Positions 8,307-15,992 of a stretch of DNA of 51,988 nucleotides are shown here, in pieces. The notes beneath the pieces were generated by a model. The model did not search any database, was not told the DNA's origin, and saw only the letters and a program-made list of their open reading frames with translations. The DNA lies in contig JBCCQH010000049.1 in assembly GCA_039024435.1 (NCBI GenBank), forward strand, positions 1 through 51,988, read 5' to 3'. How positions within the stretch are numbered: position 1 is the first letter of the stretch; each line of letters opens with the position of its first letter. Both the position numbers and the translations under genes were made by a program. Source of the DNA: JBCCQH01 sp039024435 (GTDB lineage Bacteria > Bacteroidota > Bacteroidia > J057 > JADKCL01).

Positions 8307-9203
8307 ATGAGCATTCTCGTCAATCAGGATTCCAAGATCATCGTGCAGGGCTTTACCGGAAAAGAAGGTACTTTCCACGCTTCGCAGATGATCAAGTATG
8401 GTACCCAGGTCGTCGGGGGAGTCACCCCCGGCAAGGGCGGCCAGACCCACCTCGAACGTCCGGTCTTCAACTCGGTTGAAGATGCGGTCAAAACGACCGG
8501 CGCCAATGTTTCCATCATCTTTGTGCCGCCCCGGTTTGCCGCGGATGCCATCATGGAAGCCGCCGATGCAGGAGTCGACCTGATCATCACCATCACCGAA
8601 GGTATCCCTACCAAAGACATGATCTACGCCAAGGAGTTCATCGACGACCGGGGAGTCCGCATGATCGGTCCTAACTGTCCCGGTGTCATTACCCCGGGGG
8701 AATGCAAAGTGGGCATCATGCCCGGATTCATCCACAATCCCGGCAAAATCGGCATCATCAGCCGCTCGGGTACCCTCACCTACGAAGCCGTCGACCAGGT
8801 GACCAAACAAGGGCTGGGCCAATCCACTTGTGTGGGCATCGGCGGCGACCCCATCATCGGATCGCCCCACCTCGACATCGCCCAACTGTTCAATGAGGAT
8901 CCCGATACTGAGGGCATCATCCTCATCGGAGAGATCGGCGGCAACAATGAAGAAATTGCTTCGGAGTGGCTGCGAGACAATGCGAAAAAGCCCGTCGTCG
9001 GCTTCATTGCCGGTCAGACCGCGCCTCCCGGGCGCCGCATGGGCCACGCCGGTGCCATCATTGCCGGCGGCAAGGGCACCGCGGACGAAAAAATGCGCGT
9101 GATGGAAGCTTGTGGAATCCACGTCGTGGAATCGCCCGCCGACATCGGGGTGACCATGGTCAAAGCCCTAGAAGCGTGGAATAAGCAGCATGCTTCCGCT
9201 TAA
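8307..9203 (+). CDS. sucD: Succinate-CoA ligase (ADP-forming) alpha subunit
   Basis: This is the alpha subunit of succinyl-CoA synthetase, which interconverts succinyl-CoA and succinate with nucleotide phosphorylation in the TCA cycle. The N-terminal CoA-binding Rossmann domain (VQGFTGKEGTFHA), GPNCPG (121-126) and the phosphohistidine site GHAGAI (His247, equivalent to E. coli His246) are all present. Its 298 residues are the usual length. The beta subunit sucC is not next to it, so here sucD appears as a single-gene unit with its own promoter and a hairpin downstream at 9289-9324. Start, length and catalytic residues agree. Confidence 0.97.
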   Translation: MSILVNQDSKIIVQGFTGKEGTFHASQMIKYGTQVVGGVTPGKGGQTHLERPVFNSVEDAVKTTGANVSIIFVPPRFAADAIMEAADAGVDLIITITEGIPTKDMIYAKEFIDDRGVRMIGPNCPGVITPGECKVGIMPGFIHNPGKIGIISRSGTLTYEAVDQVTKQGLGQSTCVGIGGDPIIGSPHLDIAQLFNEDPDTEGIILIGEIGGNNEEIASEWLRDNAKKPVVGFIAGQTAPPGRRMGHAGAIIAGGKGTADEKMRVMEACGIHVVESPADIGVTMVKALEAWNKQHASA

Positions 9204-9288
9204 TTGGGGGCAATGATGATCCAGTGAGAGGCGGGAATTTGCGGCCGCCGGGTTTCATCCTGCCTTTCCCCTCGCGCGAAAAACCACA

Positions 9289-9324
9289 AACGCCATGTCC
9301 ACCTTTTGGCTGGGACATGGCGTT
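9289..9324. terminator. strong hairpin between convergent sucD and the gene at 9383
   Basis: AACGCCATGTCC (9289-9300) pairs perfectly with GGACATGGCGTT (9313-9324) around a 12-nt loop. On the minus strand it is followed by TTTGTGGTTTTT, a usable T-rich tail, so it could stop the leftward gene as well as sucD. Confidence 0.65.
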
Positions 9325-9382
9325 AAATTGTTTCGGCCGGTCCGGGTCACTTGCGACCCGAGCCCCGCGTCTGGGCTGATCG

Positions 9383-9886
9383 CTAGACCTGCTCCCCGCG
9401 AATAATGCGTTCCTGGGATTCGATGGCAAAATCGATTCCCCCAACCGCTTGGGAAAACCGCTCACTCCATTCCGGCTGTCCCAGGGTAGCCGTTGCCGCC
9501 GCATAATGCGTAAGGCCGGCCTTTGCGTAATAGGAATGGCGTACCATCCGGGAAGCAATGATGCGATCTTTCAGAGCGCCACTGGGAATGGAGGATACAT
9601 CGACTTGCGACCACTCATCCGCCACCGGCTTGAGGGCGTTGCAGGCTTCCGCTTGGGCTTCCCCACCATGCTGGGCGAGGTAGGCTTGCATCAGCTCCAT
9701 GCCCATGTCCATTTGCATCACGCAGTTGTTGAGGATTTCGGTTATTCCCTTCCCGGTGGCATCCTCCCGCATGATTTTTGCTGTGTCGCGCGAGGCACTG
9801 CAACCGCCGACCATCTCGCGAATATCTTGTACCAAACTGGTTTGGAGAGCCGCTTGCTCTTCCGAGGTAATTGTGATTGTATTCAT
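9383..9886 (-). CDS. Small helical protein of unknown function
   Basis: A 167-residue soluble protein (MNTITITSEEQAALQTS...) without signal peptide or membrane segment. It looks all-helical, with four conserved-looking blocks: QDIREMVGGCSASRD, ILNNCVMQMDMGMEL, IIASRMVRHSYYAKAG and THYAAATATLG. The last two faintly recall the C-terminal helices of DUF892/YciF ferritin-like proteins (a bundle holding a di-iron site), but the expected Glu/His ligand pattern is not clear, so I do not assign that family. Transcribed alone toward the 9289-9324 hairpin. Coding character is good (length, clean ATG), function unknown. Confidence 0.7.
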   Translation of the reverse strand: MNTITITSEEQAALQTSLVQDIREMVGGCSASRDTAKIMREDATGKGITEILNNCVMQMDMGMELMQAYLAQHGGEAQAEACNALKPVADEWSQVDVSSIPSGALKDRIIASRMVRHSYYAKAGLTHYAAATATLGQPEWSERFSQAVGGIDFAIESQERIIRGEQV

Positions 9887-10115
9887 TCTATCAGACGTTT
9901 ATTTAATGTTTTCACAACCAAGACCAGAAGTTTTTTGTTGTAGCCTGCGGCTTATTTTTGATCGCAAAGATGGGATTATTGCCGAGATGGATGAGGCACC
10001 AAGCAAAAACCCGAACCGGCGGAAGCTGCCAGTTCGGGAAGGGAAGGTTGTTCTACCGGAAAACGGGGCAAAGTAAAGTTGCAATGAAGAATGGTTGATT
10101 TCTACTTGTTGGTTA

Positions 10116-10380
10116 GGTCAAGGTTGGCTTGGGGTTAGTCAGTGGTGGTTTGCTTGGTCAAGGTCGGTTCGTGGTCAGTCAGTGGTGGTTTGCTTAGTCA
10201 AGGTCGGTTCGTGGTCAGTCAGGTGCGGTTTGTTTGGGTTATCAATCAAAGGTTGTTTGTTTGGTCAAGGTCGGTTCGTGGTCAGTTAGGTGCGGTTTGT
10301 TTGGGTTATCAATCAAAGGTTGTTTGTTTGGTCAAGGTCGGTTCGTGGTCAGTCAGATACGGTTTGTTTGGTTCGTCGGT
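10116..10380. repeat. degenerate tandem repeat, 40-bp units expanding to 67-bp units
   Basis: The core GGTCAAGGTCGGTTCGTGG begins at 10116 (diverged), 10156, 10196 (as AGTCA), 10263 and 10330. The first steps are 40 bp; the later two are 67 bp because a 27-bp block containing GGTTATCAATCAAAGG was added. The two 67-bp units are almost identical to each other. Frames through the repeat (for example plus 10142-10450) encode only repeats like VCLVKVGSWSV and are unlikely to be genes. Confidence 0.85.
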
Positions 10381-10584
10381 TGGGCCGCCCGGAAGGCCGA
10401 TCCTTCCGGGGTGTATAAGTGTCCCGTCGCAATGCGGGATGTATAAATAAGAGGCTGGTTTGTTACGGTGAAGGCTGGTTCGTTATGGTACAGGTCATAG
10501 GGTTTGTCTGGGGTCAGTTTGCCGCCTCAAAATGCATCTCGTAAGTCAATGAGCGAAGGATATATCTCCTTGTTGCTTATATAT

Positions 10585-10618
10585 AAATATACGTGGGGGC
10601 ATTGACACCTCATGTCAA
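10585..10618. repeat. 34-nt element with inner inverted repeat, copy 1
   Basis: It begins AAATATACG and ends with TTGACA-cctca-TGTCAA, a 6-bp inverted repeat with a 5-nt spacer. It matches copy 2 at 11060-11093 at 28 of 34 positions, and the differences leave the inverted repeat intact. Confidence 0.7.
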
Positions 10619-11059
10619 AAAAAGTCAATGAAAAAATCTTTTTAATATACTGATAATCAATGATTTAAAAGCTCAAAGATACACCTTGCATCTCCACTTT
10701 GAGATGCCCCCAAATCGGGCAATGAAGCCCTAGAAAAGAGAACGCGCACCCCATCCAATGGAAGTGAGGTGCGCGCCGAATATGAAGAAAGCAATTGTCG
10801 GACCGTGACCGGTCAATCACCCCCGGTCAGGGAAGCATCACAAAGTTGCGGATCCCGAATGCGGTCTGCGCCACAAAGCGAGGGCCGACGCCCATTGGGG
10901 CCCGCTCACGACACGCCTGGCGGCCCGTATCCGGTATGGTAAACCGCCGAAGCGGGAGAAAAGAAGGGAAAGTAGGTTTGTTCGCAATGGTCAATCAATT
11001 TGCCGCCCGTACAATCGGGAAGATGGAGTTAAGGTTTGTTTTGCTTTTCGTTTCTATTC

Positions 11060-11097
11060 AAATATACGCGGTGGCCTTGACATCCCGTGTCAAGGCC
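11060..11097. repeat. 34-nt element with inner inverted repeat, copy 2
   Basis: It begins AAATATACG and carries GGCCTTGACA-tcccg-TGTCAAGGCC, a 10-bp perfect inverted repeat with a 5-nt spacer. It lies about 50 bp beyond the stop of the gene at 11150-11761, so it could act as its terminator or as a protein-binding site. Confidence 0.7.
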
Positions 11098-11149
11098 AGC
11101 CAAAATATAAAAAAATTAAATTGCTGATTTATAGCCCTTTAAATCGAGG

Positions 11150-11761
11150 TCAACCCTCCAAAACACTGCCCAATTTCACCGCCCAGACCTTCTTCTTCTT
11201 GTTGCCGAAGGCCTTTTTTTCCCGGACAACCCAAAAGTTGATTTTTCCGGCAATTCGATGCACGCACACAGCTTCGTCCTCGCGGGCCGCAGTACTGACC
11301 GCGGAGAAGCCCAAGGTTCCCCGGTAGCGCCCCTCCCCTTCCAATACCGCCGGCTCCGCTACCCACACACTGTCCACTTGGTGCCGCAGGCTTTTGCCGT
11401 CTGCCTTCTCCGCCAATTCCGCCACGTAGCCCCCAATCTCCCGCAACGCGTGGCCCGCGCAGTCGGAACTCACAAACCAAAAACGCTCCTTCTGATCCAG
11501 AAACATAGCGACCGCAATCCGTCCGGCCTCCTTGCGCATTGCCGTGTCGTATTGGTCCTCCGCAATCACCTCCAAGTAGCTGCTGACGTCAATCAGCTTT
11601 TGCCGGGCCCGATCAGAAAACGCGGCGATTTCCGCTGGTTGCAGGTTTTCCTTCGTGAATTGATATCCCAGCACACCGTATGCGTCCTCGTGCATCGCGG
11701 ATTGGGCCCAACTGCTCCCTACCACGGCCATACCCAGCATCCATATCAGAAAGTGCTTCAT
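11150..11761 (-). CDS. Exported protein of unknown function
   Basis: A 203-residue protein with a clear signal peptide (MKHFLIWMLGMAVVGSSWAQ, cleavage after AQ). The mature part has two cysteines (in SSDCAGHALREI and AVCVHRI) that could pair in the periplasm, plus a lysine-rich segment near the C-terminus (AFGNKKKKVWAVKLG). I recognise no family. Its ATG overlaps the stop of the upstream membrane protein in an ATGA (11758-11761), which strongly suggests translational coupling and a joint role. Confidence 0.75.
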   Translation of the reverse strand: MKHFLIWMLGMAVVGSSWAQSAMHEDAYGVLGYQFTKENLQPAEIAAFSDRARQKLIDVSSYLEVIAEDQYDTAMRKEAGRIAVAMFLDQKERFWFVSSDCAGHALREIGGYVAELAEKADGKSLRHQVDSVWVAEPAVLEGEGRYRGTLGFSAVSTAAREDEAVCVHRIAGKINFWVVREKKAFGNKKKKVWAVKLGSVLEG

Positions 11762-12729
11762 TGTGTTGTTTCCTCCTTTTGAACAAATCGCATGCCGCTT
11801 ATCTTCCCTTCGCGGTCGTACACCGTCTCGATCACCTCGACGTTGCGCAAACTCTTGACTGGCATGGTCATTTTATTGATGAATTCTGCCTTGTTGTACA
11901 TTTCCATGCCCCGTACTTTCCCGGGTTCCAACTGAAAGATCTCCGCATCATCGGCAATCATCTGGTCGAGTTGCTGCCGGCGGCGCTGCCAGTCTTCAAT
12001 TTTCGACGTGGAAAACAGATGGATCATCAGCGCATAATCGTCGACCTTGAGGGGAATTTCCTCACGCAGATCCTCCCCGTTCAGGTTGCGGAGTATGGTG
12101 TCCGATTGGAAGTAAGGCGCCTCGACCACCAGCCGAATGACCGGCGCATCGGTCTCCAAACTCAGGCACCCCCCTTGCGCGCCTTCGATGTATCGCGGGG
12201 ATTCCCCCTCGGGCAACAGCTTCAAGCTCAAGCCCGCATCCGGCAGTGACTCCCCCGAATCAGCGTCTACAAAGCAGAACGTCACCTGACTCGGGCGTCG
12301 ATGCGACGCCACCACCAAGGCCAAACTGCTGCCCAGTACCACCAGCGCAACGAGCATCGCCACACGCCGCCCCCAAGACCGCCCAGAACGTACTTGGGGA
12401 AGCGGCACTTCGGCATGCACTTCTTCCTCGGTGACGGCAGCGGTCGCGTGGAGAAACGCCCGCCAATCGCGAAAACCCGCGTAGCGGCTCAACAGATTCA
12501 GCATATCGATGCGCGGCAACTTCTCGTTGCGCTCAACCTTTATGTGGGTGTAAAACCACTTCTCACTGATCCGCCCCTGCACGGTTTCCATCAGGTCCTC
12601 CTGAAAGTCCACGATCTGCTGGCCCTTCCACTCCCGGATGGGAAACGCCGCACCAGGATAGCGCTCCCAAAAGCGCTTTTCCACCGCCTGCTTAAGCATC
12701 TGAAAATGGTCCGTATCGGTCGTGGACAT
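11758..12729 (-). CDS. Single-pass membrane protein with N-terminal wHTH-like domain, unknown function
   Basis: A 323-residue protein. Residues about 1-95 resemble the winged-helix-like N-terminal region common in Bacteroidota signalling proteins (ISEKWFYTHIKVE, RIDMLNLLSRYAGFRDWRAF). One membrane helix follows at about 125-143 (VAMLVALVVLGSSLALVVA), then a roughly 180-residue outer part with a carboxypeptidase-regulatory-like beta segment (VTFCFVDADSGESLPDAGLSL) and a charged C-terminus. The topology, cytosolic helix-turn-helix with extracytoplasmic sensor, suggests signal transfer, but this is inference. It is first of a two-gene unit with the exported protein at 11150. The start is the ATG at 12729. 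Confidence 0.75.
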   Translation of the reverse strand: MSTTDTDHFQMLKQAVEKRFWERYPGAAFPIREWKGQQIVDFQEDLMETVQGRISEKWFYTHIKVERNEKLPRIDMLNLLSRYAGFRDWRAFLHATAAVTEEEVHAEVPLPQVRSGRSWGRRVAMLVALVVLGSSLALVVASHRRPSQVTFCFVDADSGESLPDAGLSLKLLPEGESPRYIEGAQGGCLSLETDAPVIRLVVEAPYFQSDTILRNLNGEDLREEIPLKVDDYALMIHLFSTSKIEDWQRRRQQLDQMIADDAEIFQLEPGKVRGMEMYNKAEFINKMTMPVKSLRNVEVIETVYDREGKISGMRFVQKEETTQ

Positions 12730-12825
12730 GGAACGAAGATAAATAATTCAGCGCACTGTGCTTTGTAAAACACTTGTAAATTGATTTCTGACGATAGGCA
12801 ACGCACCATCAAATACAAGGGAGAA

Positions 12826-12860
12826 CAATTGGAAATCGCAAATCAGGCAATTGGAAATTT
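12826..12860. repeat. paired CAATTGGAAAT repeat after the AstE-like stop
   Basis: Copies of CAATTGGAAAT at 12826-12836 and 12848-12858 with a 11-nt spacer, directly outside the minus-strand stop at 12864. It is the counterpart of the doublet at 6770-6796; both begin CAATTGGAAATCG. Confidence 0.55.
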
Positions 12861-12863
12861 TCT

Positions 12864-13799
12864 TCATCCTCCAAAGTGAATGACGGCGTCGCCAGCATGG
12901 ACGACGGGGTGGTTGTTCAGCCCGATGATGAAACCGGCCGAAGGTGCCTTGATTTCGCGGACCACTTCGCCGTAGGGATCGCCCAGAGTAGCGAGAACTT
13001 GACCGGCTTTCACCTCCGCTCCGTAAGGAACCACGGGGACAAACATGCCCCCAAAACTGGCCCGCAACCATTGACTTTCCTCCAGCTCCTGTGACGCTTG
13101 CGGGGCGACCCGCTCCGGAATCATGCCCAGGTGCGCCATGACCCGCTCGATGCCCGATATCCCCTCCTTAATCGCCACTTCATCGATGCGATTGGCTTCA
13201 CCTCCCTCAAAAACAATAATATTTTTGCCCAGATTGCCGCCGGCCTTGCGAAAAGAACCCGCAATCTCCCGACTGTGCAACAACAGGGGGGCCCCAAAGG
13301 CCCGCGCCAAATCGAGGCTTTCCCGCCGCGTGAAGTCACACCGCACCTGGGGAAAATTTGAGCGGCTCGAACCGCCGGTATGCAAATCGATGCCGCAATC
13401 GACGTGGACCACCACCTCATTGAGCAGCAGATGGGCCAACTGCCGCGCCAAGGAACCCCGCTTGCTACCAGGAAATGAGCGGTTGAGGTCTTTGCCATCG
13501 GGTAGATCCCGGCTTTGGTGCAAAAAGCCGTAGACATTGACGATGGGCATGGCGATGACGGTACCCGCTTCCGGGACCAAGCGGTCCGTGCGCATCATCC
13601 GGCGAATCGTCTCGGTACCATTGACCTCATCCCCGTGCAGGCCCGCCGTGAGCAAAAGCACCGGACCATCGGCGGTTCCACGGTATACGAACAAAGGCAG
13701 GAGAATCTGGGTGTGCGTCGGCAGCATCGCCACCGGGAGATTGAGTTCGGTCACCTCCCCCGCCGGAATCGCCTGGCCGTGTATGGTCAGTGATCGCAT
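12864..13799 (-). CDS. Succinylglutamate desuccinylase/aspartoacylase (AstE/AspA) family metallohydrolase
   Basis: An M14-like zinc hydrolase of the AstE/AspA group, 311 residues. Zinc ligands are visible as HGDE (His55, Glu58) and DLHTGG (His140), with the substrate-loop segment KDLNRSFPG (103-111). The C-terminal part (about 240-311) is a lipoyl-like beta barrel (AEVKAGQVLATLGDPYGEVV). The start is ATG 13799, one base after the rimK stop; an upstream in-frame start would overlap rimK and adds unlike sequence. It is the third gene of an operon with a retropepsin-like protease and RimK. Family members remove acyl or amino-acid groups from amide bonds, so it may reverse or trim the RimK product; that is inference. 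Confidence 0.9.
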   Translation of the reverse strand: MRSLTIHGQAIPAGEVTELNLPVAMLPTHTQILLPLFVYRGTADGPVLLLTAGLHGDEVNGTETIRRMMRTDRLVPEAGTVIAMPIVNVYGFLHQSRDLPDGKDLNRSFPGSKRGSLARQLAHLLLNEVVVHVDCGIDLHTGGSSRSNFPQVRCDFTRRESLDLARAFGAPLLLHSREIAGSFRKAGGNLGKNIIVFEGGEANRIDEVAIKEGISGIERVMAHLGMIPERVAPQASQELEESQWLRASFGGMFVPVVPYGAEVKAGQVLATLGDPYGEVVREIKAPSAGFIIGLNNHPVVHAGDAVIHFGG

Positions 13800-13800
13800 T

Positions 13801-14709
13801 TCAGCGGCGTTTTTTGGATGCTGTAATTCTTCGCCGGGCCACCGAGCTTTCGATGTACCTGATGATGTGCCCAGCGACATCGACTTGGGTAGCCGCTTCG
13901 ATGCCTTCCAATCCAGGCGACGAATTGACTTCGATGACCAAGGGGCCCCGCCGGGAAGGCAGCATGTCCACTCCGGCCACTCCCAGCCCCAAGGCCCGGG
14001 CGGCTTTGATCGCGGTATTGCGTTCTTCGCGGGTCAATTGAACGGCGCGGGCCGTCCCTCCCCGGTGCAAATTGGAACGAAAATCGTCCTCGCTCCCCTT
14101 CCGAATCATGGCCCCAACCACTTCGCCCCCTACCACAAAAGCCCGGATGTCCTGAGAGCGGGCTTCGGCAATAAATTCCTGGACGAGGATATTCGCGTCC
14201 AAGGCGTGGAAGGCCTCAATGACTGACTTCGCGGCGGTATCGGTTTCGGCGAGGACCACCCCCAAGCCCTGGGTACCTTCCAACAGTTTGATCACCACCG
14301 GCGGCCCCCCCACGTAACGGATCATATCTTTCGCGTCGGTATTCTGCCGGGTAAAGGTCGTTTTGGGCATCCCCACCCCCGCCATCGAGAGCAACTGCAC
14401 CGTACGCAATTTGTCCCGCGAACGCTGGATGGCATCGGAATGCACCGTGGAAAACACCCGCATCATTTCAAATTGGCGGACAATCGAGCAACCGTAAAAG
14501 GTCACCGAAGTCCCGATGCGCGGGATGATCGCGTCGACATTTTCCAGTAATTTTCCCTGGTAGCGCACCGCCGGTCGGCCTTCTTCCACCAGCACCATGC
14601 AGCGCAGGTGATCGACGACTTCCACTTCATGGCCGCGGGCCAGGGCTGTGTCCATGAGTCGCCGCGTCGAGTAGATATTGACCGAACGAGAAAGAATGAC
14701 AATTTTCAT
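13801..14709 (-). CDS. rimK: RimK-type alpha-L-glutamate ligase (ATP-grasp)
   Basis: RimK adds glutamates to the C-terminus of ribosomal protein S6 in E. coli and can make poly-alpha-glutamate. This 302-residue protein matches E. coli RimK along its length: MKIVILSRS start, AIIPRIGTSVTFYG, RSRDKLRTVQLL, the ATP-grasp loop VVIKLLEGTQGLGVVLAE, DFRSNLHRGG and the metal-binding end VIEVNSSPGLEGIE. The start is ATG 14709, which overlaps the upstream protease stop in ATGA (14706-14709). Its position between a retropepsin-like protease and an AstE-type hydrolase suggests a make-and-remove tagging circuit. Whether its target is S6 here is not shown. Confidence 0.93.
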   Translation of the reverse strand: MKIVILSRSVNIYSTRRLMDTALARGHEVEVVDHLRCMVLVEEGRPAVRYQGKLLENVDAIIPRIGTSVTFYGCSIVRQFEMMRVFSTVHSDAIQRSRDKLRTVQLLSMAGVGMPKTTFTRQNTDAKDMIRYVGGPPVVIKLLEGTQGLGVVLAETDTAAKSVIEAFHALDANILVQEFIAEARSQDIRAFVVGGEVVGAMIRKGSEDDFRSNLHRGGTARAVQLTREERNTAIKAARALGLGVAGVDMLPSRRGPLVIEVNSSPGLEGIEAATQVDVAGHIIRYIESSVARRRITASKKRR

Positions 14710-15182
14710 CCTTGCACTGTCTGCTTGAGTTTCTGCTGATAAGATAGGTCTTTTTGCGAAACATCCACGACGAATCTCCGGTAGAGCACTTTGCGGCCGA
14801 GCAGCACCGGGCACTCCAGCTTGGCGCGGTTGGTGAGGGAAAACTCGACTTTGTAGCTTTTGCCAAACAGCCGAATCGGGGTGCGGATTGTGTACCGTTC
14901 TTCGATTTTGCCAAAAGAATTGCGCACGGTTTTCTCGTCGACAACGGGAAATTCGTGCACCTTATCACTGTACAAAGGGTTTGAGGGATGGCGCAGCCGG
15001 AAGCGCACCCAGGTCACTCCATCGCGTTTGAAGGCCCGGATTTTCTGCACGTGCAATGCTGAGGTGTAGGCACCGGTATCAACCTTGGCCTCGACCGCAA
15101 TCAATTCCAGTTCGGGGATGTCGATCCGGTCGCGGCGCCCGATGAGCCGCAAAGTTTTCTTTTTCCGTTTCTTTTTTCCCAT
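14706..15182 (-). CDS. Retropepsin-like protease (RimB / ATP-dependent zinc protease family, DUF785)
   Basis: A 158-residue protein starting MGKKKRKKKTLRLIGRRD. The motif VEAKVDTGAYTSALHV carries the aspartic-protease-like DTGA and matches the small retropepsin-like family often encoded beside rimK (called RimB in Pseudomonas). The later part (IRLFGKSYKVEFSL, PVLLGRKVL) also fits. The start is ATG 15182, since the frame farther upstream has no family similarity and would overlap the divergent gene at 15288. It is first of a tight operon (ATGA overlap with rimK). Family members act on glutamylated S6 in Pseudomonas; the role here is inferred from context. Confidence 0.85.
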   Translation of the reverse strand: MGKKKRKKKTLRLIGRRDRIDIPELELIAVEAKVDTGAYTSALHVQKIRAFKRDGVTWVRFRLRHPSNPLYSDKVHEFPVVDEKTVRNSFGKIEERYTIRTPIRLFGKSYKVEFSLTNRAKLECPVLLGRKVLYRRFVVDVSQKDLSYQQKLKQTVQG

Positions 15183-15275
15183 ACCGATGTCCTGCGGTAA
15201 AAATAAGCCAATGGTACCGGCTCGGGCGAAAAAAGTTTGTGTGCGATCCGGGGCATCCGGCGGTGAGAATTTCAA

Positions 15276-15283
15276 TAACTTTG
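15276..15283 (+). promoter_or_regulatory. -7 element directly before the gene at 15288
   Basis: TAACTTTG is a perfect TAnnTTTG, ending 4 nt before the ATG. Initiation 5-7 nt downstream would fall on or next to the start codon, giving a leaderless or nearly leaderless mRNA. No -33 TTG is seen at the standard distance. Confidence 0.45.
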
Positions 15284-15287
15284 CCGC

Positions 15288-15878
15288 ATGGACCGAAAGA
15301 GAAGGTTTTTCAAGCGGATATTGCTGGTGGTCGGCAGTTCGGCGGTGCTGTTTTTCGCGGTGTACGTCATTTATATGAAGCGCAGCAGCCGGCACTATCA
15401 CCTGCCCGAGAAATTCTCCGGTTGGGTAACCATTCGCTTTGAAACCGAAGGAGCGCCGCCGTTGGAAGAAAAAGATGGGGTCTATCACCTTTACATTCCG
15501 GAATCGGGCGTCCTCGAAACTTCGACCCGCTTTCAGACCGGGTGGGCCCGCGATGCCTTTTTTCGCCGGGAAAATGGGCAGAACGTGGAGCTACCGATGA
15601 ATGTAAAAGTCGGCGCGGAAAATCGCTGCTTCATCCACGACCGCCAGGATGCTGAACCGGATCATTTGGCTTTGGTCAAAAGCTTGCCCGACGGCGTGGA
15701 CACCGTGCTCTGGGATGGCACCCGCATCAGCAAGTCGGGCACCGTCGCCGACGTGCGCACCGGACGCAAACTGCTGGAGCATTTCTGGGTCAGCCGCGAA
15801 CCCGAACCCTATTTTTATCCCCACGACAGTTTGCCGGCGGATCGCAACGTATGGCCCCACGAGCCGCCCGGTCGCTAA
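15288..15878 (+). CDS. Membrane-anchored protein of unknown function
   Basis: A 196-residue protein with a basic N-terminus and one membrane helix (RILLVVGSSAVLFFAVYVIY, about 10-29), probably an uncleaved anchor with the rest outside. The soluble part is a small beta-rich domain (GWVTIRFETEGAPPLEEKDG, YHLYIPESGVLETST) resembling a Bacteroidota domain of unknown function that I recall as DUF6843; this was not checked. The C-terminus is rich in Pro, His and Asp. It is divergent from the RimK operon and followed by the rpsP promoter. Function unknown. Confidence 0.75.
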   Translation: MDRKRRFFKRILLVVGSSAVLFFAVYVIYMKRSSRHYHLPEKFSGWVTIRFETEGAPPLEEKDGVYHLYIPESGVLETSTRFQTGWARDAFFRRENGQNVELPMNVKVGAENRCFIHDRQDAEPDHLALVKSLPDGVDTVLWDGTRISKSGTVADVRTGRKLLEHFWVSREPEPYFYPHDSLPADRNVWPHEPPGR

Positions 15879-15924
15879 TTTGGGCGAAAAATCGCCGATT
15901 GAAGCAAGAAAAGAGCGGTAAACT

Positions 15925-15955
15925 TTTGCAAAGTCACGGGGGAAAGTTATCTTTG
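15925..15955 (+). promoter_or_regulatory. rpsP-rimM promoter
   Basis: TTTG (15925-15928), 19 nt, TATCTTTG (15948-15955): a textbook Bacteroidota promoter. The predicted start near 15961 leaves about 32 nt of leader before the rpsP ATG at 15993. Confidence 0.8.
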
Positions 15956-15992
15956 CAACTCTTTAAAAACTAATATTTACAGGTTAAAATTT

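Larger units (their letters stand above)
10381..11110. other. non-coding region with multiple hairpins
   Basis: No believable gene is seen in this stretch. It holds a perfect 9-bp hairpin at 10388-10410 (CCCGGAAGG / CCTTCCGGG), a small CCCG/CGGG hairpin flanked by GTATAA repeats near 10411-10450, and GCATCTC/GAGATGC near 10688-10707. An 8-bp CGCGCACC/GGTGCGCG stem lies near 10741-10777. Two related 34-nt elements at 10585 and 11060 are listed separately. Two diverged blocks sharing GGTTTGT, GGTCA and TTTGCCGCC lie at about 10489-10530 and 10973-11010. Confidence 0.6.

Noticed and set aside
10116..10380. CRISPR array
   Set aside because: Units vary in length and sequence, there are no unique spacers of constant size and no cas genes in the window.
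10142..10450. Repeat-encoded protein (VCLVKVGSWSV units)
   Set aside because: All frames of the tandem repeat are equally open over part of the array, unit lengths of 40 and 67 bp are not multiples of three, and no signal or start context is seen.
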